Assembly: GCF_014648175.1 (NCBI RefSeq)
Contig: NZ_BMQP01000031.1
Location: 31,124-95,123 of the forward strand
Length of the DNA: 64,000 nucleotides
Source of the DNA: Planobispora rosea
GTDB taxonomy: Bacteria > Actinomycetota > Actinomycetes > Streptosporangiales > Streptosporangiaceae
Direction: 5' to 3'
The notes below the pieces were generated by a model. The model saw only the letters and a program-made list of their open reading frames with translations, was not told where the DNA came from and searched no databases. The position numbers and the translations under genes were made by a program. Below are positions 26,465 to 35,686 of the stretch, piece by piece; position 1 is the first letter of the stretch; the number at the start of each line of letters is the position of its first letter.

Positions 26465-29400
26465 CGGGCGATCCTCACATGCATGTCGACGGTGGTGCCG
26501 GTGACGCCGGCGTCGATGGTCACCTTGTGCATCAGGGCGCGCATGAGCGCGACGCCCCGGCCGCGGTGAGGGCTGGCCTCGGGCTGCGGCGGCTTCCAGC
26601 GGCCGCTGTCGGCCACCGTCAGATGGAGGCCACCGGCGGTGGCGACCGCGCGTAGCCGCACCGTACGCCCCGGAGCGTCGCGGTGGCCGTGCTCGATGGC
26701 GTTGGCGCACGCTTCACCGGCGGCGACCAGGACATTCTGGATCATGGAAGGGTTGAGCCCGCAGCGGTTCAGCCAGTCGCGCAACGCCGTACGCACCGGT
26801 GCCAGCTGGGTCGACTCGGCGGGGAAGGCCACCTCCAGCGGCGCGGGCTGGCGGTACAGCAGCAGGGCGACGTCGTCGTTGAAACCGCGCTCCGGCTCCA
26901 GCCGGGTCATGACGTCGGTGGCGAGCTCCTCGATGGGAGTGGACCGGCCGTCCTGGACCACGGCGCCGGCCCGGCCGATGCCCTCGGTCAGCGGGCGCCG
27001 CCGGCGTTCGACCAGGCCGTCGGTGTACAGCAGCAGAGTGGAGCGGGCCGGCATGGTGTGCCCGGCCTCAGGACGGGGATTGCCGGGGCGTACGGCCAGG
27101 GGCGTGGAGCGGCCGCCGTCCAGCAACGCGATGGCCCCGTCGGGGTGGGCCAGGATGCCGGGCGGGTGGCCGGCGCTGGAGTAGGCGATGTGGCCGGTGG
27201 CGGTGTTCAGCACGCCGCAGAAGACGGTGGTGCACCTGGCGCCGGGTACGAGGGCGGCGAACCGGTCGAGGGCGGTGAGCACCTGGGCGGGGCCGGCGTC
27301 CTGCAGCAGCAGGGCGCGGCAGGCGCTGCGCAGCTGTCCCATGACGGCCGCGGCCTCCAGGCCCCGCCCCACGCAGTCGCCGACCACGATGCCGATGCGC
27401 TCCTCCGACAGCGGCACGATGTCGTACCAGTCGCCGCCGACCTCCAGCGGGCGGGTGGCGGGCTCGTAGCGTACGGCGAAGCCCTCGGGAAGCTGCGAGG
27501 GGCCGAGGATGGCACGCTGGAGGGCCACGGCGGCCTCGCGCTGCTGGTCGAGCTGGTGAGCCCGGTGCAGGCCCTGGCCCAGATGGCCGACCAGCAGCGC
27601 GAGCAGGGTCTGGTCCTCCGTGGTGAAGGGCCGGTTCTGGCCCAGGTCGACCCAGACGGACAGCAGGCCGCCGGGGTGCTCCAGGGTGACGCCGGCTCCA
27701 CCGGCCGCGTACGCCAGCGGACGCAGCGGCGGGTGCTCGCGCAGCGCCGTCAGCTTCTCCCGCAGGCTCTCCGGCAGACCCGGCCAGCCGGAACCGGAAC
27801 CGGAGCCGGAGGACGTCACCACCGGTTCGGAGCCGTCGTCCCAGAGGGCGGCCAGGACCTGCCGGGCCTGCCAGACCTCTCGCAGTGCCTCCAGGGCTCC
27901 GCCCAGGGCGTCGTCCAGGTTGTCGGCCTGGGAGACGCGCATGCTGAGCGCGGCCAGGGCGCTCTCCCGTTGCACGAAATAGTGCTCGCTGGTGACGTCG
28001 CGGAAGGTGCCCACGACCCGGCGCCGGCCGGTGTCGGGGTCGGTGACGTCGTTGAAGGTGACCGCGACCCAGACCTGGTGCCCGTCCCTATGGGTGACGG
28101 GGATCACGCAGCTGCCCCTGCCATCCCTCACCAGCTGGTCGAAGGCGTCGGCGACCATCGCGTGGGCCTGCGGGTCGTCGTCCTCGTCCGGCCACCACGG
28201 GTGCAGCGGGGTGTAGGGCAGGCCCTCGGGGCCGTAGCCGAGGATGTCGGTGAACGCCGCGTTGATCTCGATCACCGCGCCGTTCTCGTCGGTGACGAAG
28301 AACGCTTCCTGCAGTGATTCGATCATGGCGTTGCGCCACCGGGCGTGGTGGTTGCGCATCCGCGCCAGCTCCACGTTCGCCCGGACCCGCGCCAGCAGCT
28401 CGGCGGCGGAGAACGGCTTGACCAGGTAGTCGTCCGCGCCCGCCTCCAGGCCCTCGATGGAGGCCTCCTGCCCGGCGCGCGCCGACAGCAGCAGCACCGG
28501 GACGTTCGAGGTGCGCGAATCGGCGCGCAGGGCGGCCACCAGTTGCAGACCGTCCAGGCGCGGCATCATCACGTCGCTGATGACCAGGTCCGGCGGGTCG
28601 GCGCGTACGGCTTCCAACGCGGCCCGGCCGTCGCCGACCACGGTCACCCGGTAGGCCGGCCGCAGCAGCCGGGCCAGGTAGTCGCGCATGTCGGCGTTGT
28701 CGTCGGCGATCAGCACCCGGGCGGGCACGCCGTCACCCGCCGCCGGGGAGTGCTCACCGGCGGAGACGCCGGGGGCGGCCACCTCTTCGGGAGCCGTACC
28801 GTCTCCGGGGAGCCAGCGCAGGGCCTCTTCGACGAACGGGCCGGCGGTGGCCGGGGTGGAGGCGGTCTCCGCCACGCCGGCCGGCACCAGGCTGTCGGCC
28901 GGCAGATGGTCGGAGCCGAAGGGCAGCCGGATGGTGAAGGTCGTGCCCTCGCCCTCGACGCTGTCGGCGGTGATGGTGCCGCCGTGCAGGCCGACCAGCT
29001 CCCGAACCAGTGCCAGCCCGATGCCGCTGCCCTCGTTCGAGCGCGACCGGGCGCTCTCGATGCGGTGGAAGCGCTCGAACAGCCGCGGCACCTCGCCGGC
29101 GGGGACGCCGATGCCGGTGTCGGCGACCGTGACGACGGCGTGACCGTCCCGCGCGCGCAGCCGGACGCTGATAGCGCCGTCGAAGGTGAACTTCAGGGCG
29201 TTGCTCAGCAGGTTGAGCACCACCTTCTCCCACATGCCCCGGTCGATGTAGACCGGTTCGGCCAGCGGCGGGCAGTCCACCTCGAAGGCCAGCCCGGCCC
29301 TGTCGATCGCGGAGCGGAAGACGCTGGCCAGCTCGGCGGTCACGGCCGCCAGGTCCACCGGCTCGTAGCGGGCCTGCATACGGCCGGCCTCGATGCGGGA

Positions 29401-30729
29401 GAAGTCGAGCAGGGTGTTGACCAGCTTGCCCAGGCGCAGCCCGTTGCGGTGGACGACCTCCAGCTCCTCGCGCACCTGCGCGTCGGCTCCCTGCAGGTGG
29501 CCGCGCAGTTCCTCCACCGGCCCCATGATCAGTGTCAGCGGGGTGCGGAACTCGTGGCTGATGTTGGAGAAGAAGACGGTCTTCGCGCGGTCCAGCTCGG
29601 CCAGCTCCTCGGCTCGCCGCTGCTGGGCCTGGTAGCTGCGGGCGCTCGCGATCCCCGTCGCGACATGTCCGGCGGCCAGCTCGATGAACCCGCGGTAGCC
29701 GTCGTCCAGGGGCCGGTACCGGTTGAGCGCGGCGACCAGGAATCCGTACGGCGCACCGCCCTGCTGCAGCAGCGGCACCACCAGCGCCTGCACGGGAGGC
29801 TCCGGCCACTTCCCGGACGGCAGGACGGCGAACGGGGCGCCGTCGAGCTCCACGAGCACCGACTCCCCCCGGGCCGGCACCGCCGCGGGCCACACCCCGT
29901 CCGGATCGTCGGGCGGCAGTGCGACGGGGGCGGCCGGATGCCCGGCGGAGATCCCGGCCGCTCCCGCCAGCCGCGCGCGGCCGTCGTCGTCGAACAGGTA
30001 GGTCAACGTGAACGGAAGGTCCTGCGGGTTGCGGCCGAGCTGGCGGCAGGTGAAGGCCAGCATCTCCTGCTCGGTACGGACCACGCTGGGATCGGAGCCG
30101 AGATCCCGCAGCGTCGCCATCCGCCGTTCACCGATGACCCGCTCGGTGTCCTCGCTGACGACGCACAACATGCCGACCACCGTGCCGTCGTCGTCCCGGA
30201 GGGGACTGTAGGAGAACGTGTGGTAGGTCTCCTCCGGGTAGCCGGACCGTTCCAGGAACAGCAGCAGCGCCTCGTCCCAGGTCGCCTCCCCGGCGGCCAG
30301 CACGGTCTCGATCCGCGGGCCGATGTCGTCCCAGATCTCCGCCCACACCTCGCTGGCCGGCCGGCCCAGTGCCCACGGGTATTTCCGGCCCAGGGTGTCG
30401 CGGCGGTAGGCGGCGTTGCAGAAGAACGTCAGCTCCGGCCCCCACGCCATCCACATGGAGAAGCGGGATGACAGGACGATGCTCACCGCCGTCCGCAGGC
30501 TCTGCGGCCATCCGGCCGGCGGCCCGAGCGGGGTCGCCCGCCAGTCCACCGCCGCCAGGTCCCGGCCGATCTCGTCGGCGACGTCGAACACGGCGGCAGG
30601 CGTCTCCGCCTCGGCAGGCGCCTCACCCTCGGCAGACGTCTCAGCCTCGGCAGACGTCTCAGCCTCGGCATGCCTCTCAGTCTCGGCCGCTGTCACCGGC
30701 CCGCATTCGGCGTCGTCGCGGCGTGTCAT
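26461..30729 (-). CDS. hybrid sensor kinase / response regulator / PP2C phosphatase / anti-sigma-type kinase
   Basis: The 1422-residue protein strings together: a Glu/Ala-rich start; a PAS domain (about 55-195); a GAF domain (210-365); a histidine kinase with H392 in SNISHEFRTP and ATPase boxes NALK, DTGIG and GSGIGLAL (380-605); a receiver with Asp719 in VISDVMMP (671-781); a second PAS (808-913); a second GAF (918-1053); a SpoIIE/PP2C phosphatase with GGDWYD metal ligand (1073-1293); and a C-terminal HATPase of the RsbW type (EACANAIEHGH; 1303-1418). The ATG at 30729 follows GGGAGGG. The chain therefore holds both the activating phosphatase and the opposing kinase of a partner switch, joined to phosphorelay input. 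The downstream STAS gene overlaps by four bases. The sigma factor controlled is not in the window. Confidence 0.9.
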   Translation of the reverse strand: MTRRDDAECGPVTAAETERHAEAETSAEAETSAEGEAPAEAETPAAVFDVADEIGRDLAAVDWRATPLGPPAGWPQSLRTAVSIVLSSRFSMWMAWGPELTFFCNAAYRRDTLGRKYPWALGRPASEVWAEIWDDIGPRIETVLAAGEATWDEALLLFLERSGYPEETYHTFSYSPLRDDDGTVVGMLCVVSEDTERVIGERRMATLRDLGSDPSVVRTEQEMLAFTCRQLGRNPQDLPFTLTYLFDDDGRARLAGAAGISAGHPAAPVALPPDDPDGVWPAAVPARGESVLVELDGAPFAVLPSGKWPEPPVQALVVPLLQQGGAPYGFLVAALNRYRPLDDGYRGFIELAAGHVATGIASARSYQAQQRRAEELAELDRAKTVFFSNISHEFRTPLTLIMGPVEELRGHLQGADAQVREELEVVHRNGLRLGKLVNTLLDFSRIEAGRMQARYEPVDLAAVTAELASVFRSAIDRAGLAFEVDCPPLAEPVYIDRGMWEKVVLNLLSNALKFTFDGAISVRLRARDGHAVVTVADTGIGVPAGEVPRLFERFHRIESARSRSNEGSGIGLALVRELVGLHGGTITADSVEGEGTTFTIRLPFGSDHLPADSLVPAGVAETASTPATAGPFVEEALRWLPGDGTAPEEVAAPGVSAGEHSPAAGDGVPARVLIADDNADMRDYLARLLRPAYRVTVVGDGRAALEAVRADPPDLVISDVMMPRLDGLQLVAALRADSRTSNVPVLLLSARAGQEASIEGLEAGADDYLVKPFSAAELLARVRANVELARMRNHHARWRNAMIESLQEAFFVTDENGAVIEINAAFTDILGYGPEGLPYTPLHPWWPDEDDDPQAHAMVADAFDQLVRDGRGSCVIPVTHRDGHQVWVAVTFNDVTDPDTGRRRVVGTFRDVTSEHYFVQRESALAALSMRVSQADNLDDALGGALEALREVWQARQVLAALWDDGSEPVVTSSGSGSGSGWPGLPESLREKLTALREHPPLRPLAYAAGGAGVTLEHPGGLLSVWVDLGQNRPFTTEDQTLLALLVGHLGQGLHRAHQLDQQREAAVALQRAILGPSQLPEGFAVRYEPATRPLEVGGDWYDIVPLSEERIGIVVGDCVGRGLEAAAVMGQLRSACRALLLQDAGPAQVLTALDRFAALVPGARCTTVFCGVLNTATGHIAYSSAGHPPGILAHPDGAIALLDGGRSTPLAVRPGNPRPEAGHTMPARSTLLLYTDGLVERRRRPLTEGIGRAGAVVQDGRSTPIEELATDVMTRLEPERGFNDDVALLLYRQPAPLEVAFPAESTQLAPVRTALRDWLNRCGLNPSMIQNVLVAAGEACANAIEHGHRDAPGRTVRLRAVATAGGLHLTVADSGRWKPPQPEASPHRGRGVALMRALMHKVTIDAGVTGTTVDMHVRIAR

Positions 30730-30831
30730 CTGGCGCCCTCCCGTTCGCACCGGACCCGTCCACTCCGCCCCGCGCTCATCGCCCCGCCTCTTTCCGCATG
30801 GACGGATCAACGGCTCCACCGGCGTGATCCC

Positions 30832-30865
30832 GCACGTCACGTAAGAGTCACGTCAACGGTTACGT
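30832..30865. promoter_or_regulatory. iterated (T)YACGT elements between the two partner-switching modules
   Basis: GCACGT at 30832, TCACGT at 30837 and 30848, and TTACGT at 30860 lie in the 194-bp divergent gap. The last three are spaced 11 and 12 bp apart, so they fall on nearly one face of the helix. A shared regulator of both divergent transcripts would explain them. Confidence 0.4.
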
Positions 30866-30923
30866 AGGATAGGGCAAATCACTCCGGGGCCCTGCGTCCG
30901 CCCCGCGTGCCGCACGCAGCGAG

Positions 30924-32240
30924 GTGAAGGAGCCCGACATCGACAGCGCCGACGAAGCGCGCCGGGTGGCGGCCGTGAACCGCTACCTGTCCCTGGACGC
31001 CCCCGGTGACGGAGCACTGGACCGGGTGACCTCGCTGGCCGCGCGGATCTTCCACGCCCCCATCGCCACCGTGACCGTCGTCGACGACGAGTGGGTCCGG
31101 TGCCGCGCCGCCTACGGGCTGCCGACGCGGCTGTGCCAGGGCAGGCGCGCGACGAGCCTGTGCGCCCGGGCCATCGGCCACGACGGCGTCTCCGTCGTCC
31201 CGGACACCCTGGCCGACCCGCACGCCGCGGCCGATCCGATGGTCAGCGGCGAGCCCGGCGTCCGGTTCTACGCGGCGGCACCGATCGTCGCCTCCGGCGG
31301 TCACCGCCTCGGCAGCGTCAACGTCATGGACACCCGTCCCCGGCAGGCCGGCGTCGAGGAGCTGGACGCCCTGCAGGATCTGGCCGCCATGGTGACGGGA
31401 GAGCTGGAACTGCGGCTGGCCGCCGCGCGCACCGTCGCCACCGAGCGCGAGCTGCGCGCCGGTGCCGAGCGCCTGGCCCGCACCCTGCAGCGCACGCTCC
31501 TGCCCCCGGCCCTGCCCCAGGTGCCGGGGCTGCGGGCGGCCGCGGCCTACCACCCCTTCTCCGCGGACGAGGTGGGCGGGGACTTCTACGACCTGTTCCC
31601 CCTCGACGGCAACCGCTGGGGGTTCTTCCTGGGGGACGTCTGCGGCAAGGGCGCCGACGCCGCCGCCCTGACCTCCCTGGTCCGCTACACCCTGCGTGCC
31701 GCCGCCGTCTACGACCCCGACCCGTGCACGGTGCTGGCCAACCTGGACGCGGTCCTGCACCAGGAGCACGCCGGCAGCCAGGGGCCGCCGCCGTACTGCA
31801 CCGCCGTCTTCGGAGTCCTGGAGCCCGACGGCGACGGGTTCACCGTCACGCTCGCCGGTGGCGGGCATCCTCCCGCCCTGGCCGTGCGCGCGGCCGGCGG
31901 CGTCGAGACCGTCCACCCGGAGGGCGGGCAGCTGATCGGCATCCTGCGCGACCCGCACTTCGCGCAGGTGGGCACCCGCCTGAACGCCGGAGACGCCCTG
32001 CTGCTGTACACCGACGGCCTCACCGAGGCCCGCACCGGGACCGGCGCCATGCTGGACGGGGAAGGCCTTGCCGCCTACCTGGCGGCCGCCGCGCCCGCCG
32101 ACGCGGACGACCTTCTCGTCTCAGTGCATAAACTGATCGCCAGCCTGGGTGAGGGTGTGTCGGACGACACCGCGGTTCTCGCCCTGTCCGTCCCTGCCCG
32201 CTCGACGGCCGCCCCCTTCAGGAGCCCTGGTGCGACATGA
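30924..32240 (+). CDS. GAF-domain PP2C-type serine phosphatase (RsbU/SpoIIE-like)
   Basis: The 438-residue protein has an N-terminal GAF sensor (about 20-165) with the HAPIATVTVVDDEWVRCRAAYGL segment, a short coiled linker (RTLQRTLLPPALPQVPG) and a SpoIIE phosphatase domain (about 195-430). Metal-binding motifs EVGGDFYD, GDVCGKG and the late SDDTAVLAL are intact. Such enzymes dephosphorylate STAS antagonists and so switch sigma factors on. The GTG start follows GCGAGG. Its 3' end overlaps the STAS gene by 11 bp, giving the cognate substrate. Confidence 0.88.
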   Translation: MKEPDIDSADEARRVAAVNRYLSLDAPGDGALDRVTSLAARIFHAPIATVTVVDDEWVRCRAAYGLPTRLCQGRRATSLCARAIGHDGVSVVPDTLADPHAAADPMVSGEPGVRFYAAAPIVASGGHRLGSVNVMDTRPRQAGVEELDALQDLAAMVTGELELRLAAARTVATERELRAGAERLARTLQRTLLPPALPQVPGLRAAAAYHPFSADEVGGDFYDLFPLDGNRWGFFLGDVCGKGADAAALTSLVRYTLRAAAVYDPDPCTVLANLDAVLHQEHAGSQGPPPYCTAVFGVLEPDGDGFTVTLAGGGHPPALAVRAAGGVETVHPEGGQLIGILRDPHFAQVGTRLNAGDALLLYTDGLTEARTGTGAMLDGEGLAAYLAAAAPADADDLLVSVHKLIASLGEGVSDDTAVLALSVPARSTAAPFRSPGAT

Positions 32241-32586
32241 TCACGGTCTGACCATCACCCATCGCTCGCATTCGACACGCGTCCAGGTACTGGTCGTGGC
32301 CGGCGACCTGGACCACCACACCGCTCCCCGCCTGCGGGAGGCCCTGGACGGCGTCAGGCTCGAGCGCGGAGCCGGACTGGTGATCGACCTGTCCGCCTTG
32401 ACGTTCTGCGACTCCACCGGCATCTCGGTACTGGTCGCCGCCCACCAGTACGCCCAGAACGCCGGTGCCGTGCTGGCCCTGGCCGGTCTGGACGCCGACC
32501 TCGCCCACGTCTTCCGGATCATGGGCCTGGACCGGTTGTTCTCGTCCTACGACGACGCGGAGAAGGCCATAGCCGCCCTGCAGTGA
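32230..32586 (+). CDS. STAS-domain anti-sigma factor antagonist
   Basis: The 118-residue protein has the SpoIIAA/RsbV fold with VIDLSALTFCDSTGISVL; the Ser of DST is the expected phosphosite. The GTG start at 32230 lies inside the phosphatase gene, with AGGAG just upstream, so translation is coupled. It is the likely substrate of the GAF-PP2C phosphatase and forms the plus-strand mirror of the minus-strand module. A strong bidirectional hairpin follows. Confidence 0.85.
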   Translation: MRHDHGLTITHRSHSTRVQVLVVAGDLDHHTAPRLREALDGVRLERGAGLVIDLSALTFCDSTGISVLVAAHQYAQNAGAVLALAGLDADLAHVFRIMGLDRLFSSYDDAEKAIAALQ

Positions 32587-32646
32587 ACCCGGCAGGACGC
32601 TCGGAGGGATCGTTCCCGGGCCCGAAACCGTTTGCGGGCACGCCGT

Positions 32647-32678
32647 CCGCGGCGCCTCGGCTCTCCGAGGCGCCGCGG
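32647..32678. terminator. bidirectional terminator hairpin
   Basis: CCGCGGCGCCTCGG and CCGAGGCGCCGCGG form a perfect 14-bp stem with a CTCT loop. It lies between the stop codons of the convergent STAS and lipoprotein genes. It lacks a U tract. Confidence 0.8.
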
Positions 32679-32695
32679 GCGGCTGCGCGTGCGTG

Positions 32696-33289
32696 TCAGT
32701 TCTTCTTCTCCAGGTCCTCCAGCGCGAGCCTGGTCTTGTCGAAGGGGATGTACGGCGCGGCCTCCTTCGACATGTGCAGGTAGCCCACCGTGTCGGCGTC
32801 GACCCAGTAGCAGCGGGTGCCCTCGCCCTCGGCGAGGTTCTGGCAGGCGGCCGCGGCGGGACCCACGCCGGGGTTGACCGGGACCCAGTCCGTCCGCGCC
32901 CCGGCCGGCTTGCCGGCCTTCTCGGTCAGCGCGTCCAGGGCGGCCTTGAGGTCGGTCACCTGGGCCTGCGCCCCGGTGGCGGTGATCTGCTGACCCGCGG
33001 TGGGGCCCTCGTCGCTCCGGTAGGTCACGGTGAGCTGCTTGCCGGTGATCTTGTGCTGGGCCCCGTCCGGGATCACGTCACCTTCCGCGGCGGGCACGAC
33101 GGAGACGCGGTCCATCGTGAACAGCTTCTCGGGGAAGGGCTCGCCGAAGGAGCCGGGCGCCTTGGCCGCCACGGTCGCCTCGGCGCCGGCCGTCACGTCG
33201 GCATCGACGGTGAAGGTGCATCCCGTCAGGACGCCCGCCATGAGTGCCAGGAGGGAGGTTCTTGCGATGTTCACCCTCCGAGGATCCAC
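32696..33289 (-). CDS. secreted lipoprotein, function unknown
   Basis: The 197-residue product has a short signal peptide ending in a lipobox-like LTGC and a mature soluble domain with two cysteines (AAACQNL and TRCYWVD) placed to form a disulfide. I recognise no family. GTG at 33289 is used; a second in-frame GTG at 33274 is almost as likely. It lies behind rlmN on the same strand with a 78-bp gap. Confidence 0.7.
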   Translation of the reverse strand: MDPRRVNIARTSLLALMAGVLTGCTFTVDADVTAGAEATVAAKAPGSFGEPFPEKLFTMDRVSVVPAAEGDVIPDGAQHKITGKQLTVTYRSDEGPTAGQQITATGAQAQVTDLKAALDALTEKAGKPAGARTDWVPVNPGVGPAAAACQNLAEGEGTRCYWVDADTVGYLHMSKEAAPYIPFDKTRLALEDLEKKN

Positions 33290-33367
33290 CAGCGCACTTG
33301 CGCGCCACTTGCATCCCTCTTGTAACCCTCGTACCTAGACGTCCCTTTTACGAAGATCTTGCCGCCG

Positions 33368-34504
33368 CTATTCGGCCGCGGCGAGCTGGCCGCAGGCGCC
33401 GTCGATCTCACGTCCGCGGGTGTCGCGGACCGTGACCGGAACCCCGTGGTGCTCAAGGCGTCGGACGAAGGCCCGCTCGTCCTCGGGGCGGGAGGCGGTC
33501 CACTTGGACCCCGGGGTGGGGTTGAGCGGGATCAGGTTGACGTGCACGAGCTTGTTCCTGACCAGCTTGCCCAGCAGGTCGGCCCGCCACTCCTGGTCGT
33601 TGATGTCCTTGATCAGGGCGTACTCGATGGAGACCCGGCGCTTGGTCTTCGCCGCGTAGTCCCAGGCGGCGTCGAGGACCTCGGCCACCTTCCAGCGGGT
33701 GTTGATCGGCACCAGGGTGTCGCGGAGCTCGTCGTCGGGGGCGTGCAGGGACAGCGCCAGCGTCACCGGCAGACCCTCGGCGGCGAGCTTGCCGATCGCC
33801 GGGACCAGGCCGACGGTGGAGACCGTGACACCCCGGGCGGAGATGCCCAGGCCGGAGGGCGAGGGCTCGACCAACCGGCGGACCGCGCCGATCACGGCCT
33901 TGTAGTTGGCCAGCGGCTCGCCCATGCCCATGAAGACCACGTTGCTGACCCGGCCGGGCCCCCCCGGGACCTCGCCCTTGGCCAGGGCGCGGGCTCCGGC
34001 GACGACCTGCTCGACGATCTCGGCCGTCGACATGTTGCGGGTCAGGCCCGCCTGGCCGGTGGCGCAGAACGGACAGTTCATGCCGCAGCCCGCCTGGGAG
34101 GACACGCACATGGTGGTGCGGTCGGTGTAGCGCATGAGCACCGACTCGACCAGTGCCCCGTCGAACAGCCGCCACAACGTCTTGCGGGTGGTGCCGCCGT
34201 CGGTGGCCAGTTCCCGGACCGGGGTCAGGAGAGCGGGGAACAGCGCGGCCCCGAGCTTCTCCCGCGCCGCGGCGGGCAGGTCGGTCATCGACTGCGGGTC
34301 GCCGTTGAGCTTGTCGAAGTACTGCCGGGAGAGCTGGTCGGCGCGGAACGGCTTCTCACCCAGCTCGGCGACCGCCGCCCGGCGCTCGGCCATGGTCAGG
34401 TCGGCCAGGTGGCGTGCGGGCTTGGCCCGTCGGGGCGCCACGAAGGTGAGCTGGCCGGGTGCGGGGGTCCGTGCGGGGGTCCCTGCCGGGCTGGCGGTCG
34501 ACAC
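33368..34504 (-). CDS. rlmN: 23S rRNA (adenine2503-C2)-methyltransferase
   Basis: The 378-residue radical-SAM enzyme methylates C2 of A2503 in 23S rRNA and A37 in some tRNAs. The cluster-binding cysteines C140-x3-C144-x2-C147 lie in CGMNCPFC. The two mechanistic cysteines expected of RlmN are present: C133 (TMCVSSQ) and C371 in the C-terminal GACGQ. Cfr-type resistance methylases are related, but this gene's place at the end of the rpsB-cdsA block is the normal rlmN location. The GTG start is supported by the family-like N-terminus. Confidence 0.93.
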   Translation of the reverse strand: MSTASPAGTPARTPAPGQLTFVAPRRAKPARHLADLTMAERRAAVAELGEKPFRADQLSRQYFDKLNGDPQSMTDLPAAAREKLGAALFPALLTPVRELATDGGTTRKTLWRLFDGALVESVLMRYTDRTTMCVSSQAGCGMNCPFCATGQAGLTRNMSTAEIVEQVVAGARALAKGEVPGGPGRVSNVVFMGMGEPLANYKAVIGAVRRLVEPSPSGLGISARGVTVSTVGLVPAIGKLAAEGLPVTLALSLHAPDDELRDTLVPINTRWKVAEVLDAAWDYAAKTKRRVSIEYALIKDINDQEWRADLLGKLVRNKLVHVNLIPLNPTPGSKWTASRPEDERAFVRRLEHHGVPVTVRDTRGREIDGACGQLAAAE

Positions 34505-34576
34505 GTGCGAAGCCTTCTCTCCACGATTACGCGAACGCTCGAAGTGACGCTCGGCCCTGATCTAGAGTCCGGAGGT

Positions 34577-35656
34577 ATGACGACATTCCGCCCCTCAGGG
34601 ATGAGGGGAGAAGGCGTCGAGGTCGTGTTGTCCGACGTCAACCCCTACGGGAGCCGGACCCTGGTGGTCGAGCGCGACGAGATTTCGTCGGTAGCTTACC
34701 TGTGCGCGCCCGAGGGCACGGTGCACGGAGCCGTATGGCTGGCCAACCACGTACCGGCCCCGCCCACGATCGACCTGAACCGCCTGAACTCCGGACTGCC
34801 CCCGGTGGCGCCCCGGGCCAACACCCGGCACCCCTCCGGCAGGCCGCCGCTGGGCACACTGCGATCACTCTGGTTCGAGGAGGGCGACGGCGTCGCCCTG
34901 TACGAGAACGACGAACTGCTCGCCGTCATTCCTGGCTGGGCGGATATGACCAGGGCCATGCCGGGCTACGCGCGTGACGCGATCGGCGAGACGCCGTTCG
35001 CGTGGTCGCTGGAGGAGGCAGGCGAAGGGCTCTCCCCCCGGCTGGCCAAGGCCCGCGCCTACTGGGAGTGGCGGGGCGGCGACGGCGCCTGGGCCTCGTT
35101 CCAGCAGTTCGTGATGGGCCACCTGGACCGGGCCGTCGGATCCGCGGGACGGTTCTGGGACGCGGGCGGCGGACGCCTGCCGACCGTGGGGATCACCGAG
35201 CGGCCCCCGGAGCGGGGACGCCCCTACACCATCCTGTCCACGGTGGGGATGAGCTGCCAGCGCATGCCCACCGTGGAGCAGTACATCGACCGGCCGGACG
35301 CCTACGCCCGCGTGGAGCTCGCCGTCGCCACCCCCCGCGACCCGCGGGACGCGGCCCGGCTGTTCATGTGGCTGGGCCAGTACCCGTGGCACTCGGTCAC
35401 CTGGCTCGGGCACGGCCACACCGCCCGCTGGTACCACCGGCCGGAGACCTTCCCGCTCGGCTCCGCCTACAGCGGCGTCATCATGCTGGCAGGGCTCTCC
35501 GGGCTGCCCGACCTGTCGGGGTTCACCTTCGGCGGGGACGCCGTGCAATGGCTCTGGCTGGTGCCCGTCACCGCCGACGAGCTGCAGGAGGCGGCCGACG
35601 GCTACGAGGTGCTGCTCCCCCGGCTCTCGGCCGACCGGCTCACCCGGGGGACCTGA
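34577..35656 (+). CDS. SUFU-domain (suppressor-of-fused-like) protein
   Basis: The 359-residue soluble protein has an N-terminal unknown region (about 1-170) and a C-terminal half typical of bacterial SUFU domains: RPYTILSTVGMSCQRMP, then ELAVATP, the LGQYPWHSVTWLGHGHT segment and WLWLVPVTADELQ. In bacteria SUFU domains are often immunity proteins for polymorphic toxins or are linked to them, but no toxin gene is adjacent. The ATG follows GGAGG with only one base between; a second ATG eight codons in is an alternative. It sits on the plus strand between the rlmN and cdsA genes. Confidence 0.75.
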   Translation: MTTFRPSGMRGEGVEVVLSDVNPYGSRTLVVERDEISSVAYLCAPEGTVHGAVWLANHVPAPPTIDLNRLNSGLPPVAPRANTRHPSGRPPLGTLRSLWFEEGDGVALYENDELLAVIPGWADMTRAMPGYARDAIGETPFAWSLEEAGEGLSPRLAKARAYWEWRGGDGAWASFQQFVMGHLDRAVGSAGRFWDAGGGRLPTVGITERPPERGRPYTILSTVGMSCQRMPTVEQYIDRPDAYARVELAVATPRDPRDAARLFMWLGQYPWHSVTWLGHGHTARWYHRPETFPLGSAYSGVIMLAGLSGLPDLSGFTFGGDAVQWLWLVPVTADELQEAADGYEVLLPRLSADRLTRGT

Positions 35657-35686
35657 CCGTTCCCGCGGCGCCGTACGGCCCCGTCC

